Below are positions 6,648-7,671 of a stretch of 7,671 nucleotides of DNA, piece after piece. How positions within the stretch are numbered: the first letter of the stretch is position 1; the number at the start of each line of letters is the position of its first letter. Where the stretch lies: assembly GCA_027297085.1 (NCBI GenBank), contig JAPUIL010000786.1:1-7671 (forward strand). Direction: 5' to 3'. The position numbers and the translations under genes are program-made. The notes under the pieces were generated by a model. The model made no database searches and had not been told where the DNA came from. It saw nothing but the letters and a program-made list of their open reading frames with translations. Origin of the DNA: Verrucomicrobiota bacterium. Its GTDB lineage: Bacteria; Verrucomicrobiota; Verrucomicrobiia; Opitutales; UBA2995.

Positions 6648-7607
6648 ATGATCCAGACGTTCGAAGTTGAAGCCGGTTCGGAAAAAGTCCGGGCGGACAA
6701 ATGGATCAGCGGAAAGATTCAAGATGTTAGCCGCAGCCTCATTCAAAAGTCATTTAAAGAAGGCTTGGTGAAGATGAACGGGAAGGTGATTTCCAAGTCC
6801 GTAAAACTTTCAGCTGGAGACGTCATTGAATTCCAATTTCCGGAAGTAAAACCACTCGATTTGACTCCAAAGGATATTCCCCTCAAAATTCTATTTGAAG
6901 ACGAGCACATGTTGGCGCTCGATAAACCATCTGGTTTGGTGGTGCATCCAGGCGCCGGAACAGATGAATCTACGCTCGTGCACGCGCTTTTGCATTACTG
7001 CAAAGGTCAGCTTAGTGGCATAGGCGGAGTGGAGCGACCCGGAATCGTCCACCGTCTCGATCGTGAGACAACCGGAGTAATGGTGGTTGCAAAGACCGAC
7101 ATTGCTCACCGCATTTTGGCGGAAGCTTTTGCCGAAAGAAAAACGCAGAAGGAATATTTGACTTTAGTCGCTGGCGTCCCCGATCGATTGTCGGGCAGCA
7201 TCTTAAAACCCATTGGGCGCAACCCAAACCATCGCCACAAAATGACCGTCCGCGACGATGGTAAACCAGCTCACACCGATTGGGAGTTTCTTGGCGATCG
7301 TCCAGGGCCCATTTCCTTACTCCGTTGCATCATCCATTCAGGTCGCACTCACCAGATTCGCGTGCACCTCTCAGATATGGGATTCCCTCTCCTCGGCGAC
7401 GAAGTGTATGGCTACCGCCCAAACCGAGTCGAACTTGAGCATCATCCAGATCGCACTATGCTCCACGCCTACCGACTTCGCCTAAAACACCCTGTTACCG
7501 GTGAAATGCTGGACTTGCTGACACCTCCACCAGTAGATTTTGAAGAGCAATTCCCTGATTGGAGTGAGCAAATTCAAAAAAATGACCAAGACCAGTGGAG
7601 GGAGTAA
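6648..7607 (+). CDS. rluD: RluD-type 23S rRNA pseudouridine synthase
   Basis: 319 residues. Residues about 14-65 form an S4 RNA-binding domain (VRADKWISG, then KMNGKVISKSVKLSAGD). The catalytic RluA-family domain follows, with GIVHRLDRETTGVMVVAKT (132-150) holding the catalytic aspartate D138, KEYLTLV (168-174), GRTHQIRVHLSDMG (232-245) and GDEVYG (250-255). The enzyme turns uridines of large-subunit rRNA into pseudouridine. The combination of an S4 domain, a TTG form of the HRLD motif and a GKPA.T segment (205-210) fits RluD, which in E. coli modifies helix 69 (1911, 1915, 1917), better than RluC or RluA; exact target sites here are inferred. The start ATG has GTAACCAGTGGCCCT before it, with no Shine-Dalgarno sequence. 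The gene is last in the plus-strand series and ends 5 bases before the stop of a convergent gene. Confidence 0.92.
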   Translation: MIQTFEVEAGSEKVRADKWISGKIQDVSRSLIQKSFKEGLVKMNGKVISKSVKLSAGDVIEFQFPEVKPLDLTPKDIPLKILFEDEHMLALDKPSGLVVHPGAGTDESTLVHALLHYCKGQLSGIGGVERPGIVHRLDRETTGVMVVAKTDIAHRILAEAFAERKTQKEYLTLVAGVPDRLSGSILKPIGRNPNHRHKMTVRDDGKPAHTDWEFLGDRPGPISLLRCIIHSGRTHQIRVHLSDMGFPLLGDEVYGYRPNRVELEHHPDRTMLHAYRLRLKHPVTGEMLDLLTPPPVDFEEQFPDWSEQIQKNDQDQWRE

Positions 7608-7612
7608 TAGGG

Positions 7613-7671
7613 CTAAGCTTTGGCCGCTTTCAATACCTCAACATCTACGAATTCGGTCACTGAGATATGGG
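7613..7671 (-). CDS. C-terminal 18 codons of an unidentified convergent gene (partial)
   Basis: Reading the minus strand from the right edge, one frame gives HISVTEFVDVEVLKAAKA followed by TAG (7615-7613). The composition (alternating hydrophobic residues, then a Lys/Ala tail) looks like a real protein end, and its stop lies 5 bases beyond the rluD stop, a common convergent arrangement. It is too short to identify. No T-run terminator separates the two genes in the visible sequence. The reading could be chance, since 18 open codons is not much. Confidence 0.4.
   Translation of the reverse strand, partial: HISVTEFVDVEVLKAAKA

Noticed and set aside
7615..7629. AAGC/GCTT inverted repeat after rluD as a terminator
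   Set aside because: The stem is only 4 bp and no T-run follows on either strand.
1..7671. CRISPR arrays, tRNA genes, insertion sequences or phage genes
   Set aside because: I saw no regular repeats, no tRNA-like cloverleaf sequence, no transposase motifs and no terminal inverted repeats anywhere in the window.

Overview
The window holds seven recognisable genes plus an 18-codon gene end. It reads as ordinary chromosome from a Gram-negative bacterium: lpxK (lipid A synthesis) is present, gene spacing is tight, base composition looks even and close to half GC by eye, and there are no insertion sequences, phage genes, tRNAs, rRNAs or CRISPR repeats. The long form of LpxK, with extra residues between its SRGY and GDEP motifs, together with the gene set, made me think of Verrucomicrobiota (Opitutae-like). 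That placement rests on family memory, not on a search, and is tentative.

Layout. On the minus strand, a class V (alanine/serine-glyoxylate type) aminotransferase (1713-628) is followed 22 bases later by topB, DNA topoisomerase III, which runs off the left edge (605-1). A 264-base divergent spacer separates them from a plus-strand series: lpxK (1978-3213), a nucleoside-monophosphate-kinase-like protein with a long unassigned C-terminal part (3274-4467), an M29-type metalloaminopeptidase (4509-5624), an adenosine-deaminase-family amidohydrolase (5632-6636) and an RluD-type 23S rRNA pseudouridine synthase (6648-7607). The last 59 bases carry the 3' end of an unidentified minus-strand gene whose stop lies 5 bases beyond the rluD stop.

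The plus-strand genes probably form two transcription units. A hairpin followed by seven T's sits at the end of the kinase gene, and a good sigma70-type promoter (TTGAGT, 17 bases, TATAAA) lies just before it, inside the kinase coding region. If that promoter works, the hairpin and T-run lie in the 5' leader of the aminopeptidase-deaminase-rluD unit and could act as an attenuator as well as a terminator for the upstream unit.

The most interesting points are the kinase-like protein, which keeps the ATP site and catalytic arginines of adenylate kinase but seems to lack one AMP-binding arginine and has about 130 extra C-terminal residues; the leader/attenuator arrangement; and the lack of a convincing Shine-Dalgarno sequence at all seven start codons. 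I found no clear sign of a wholly new defence or mobile system.
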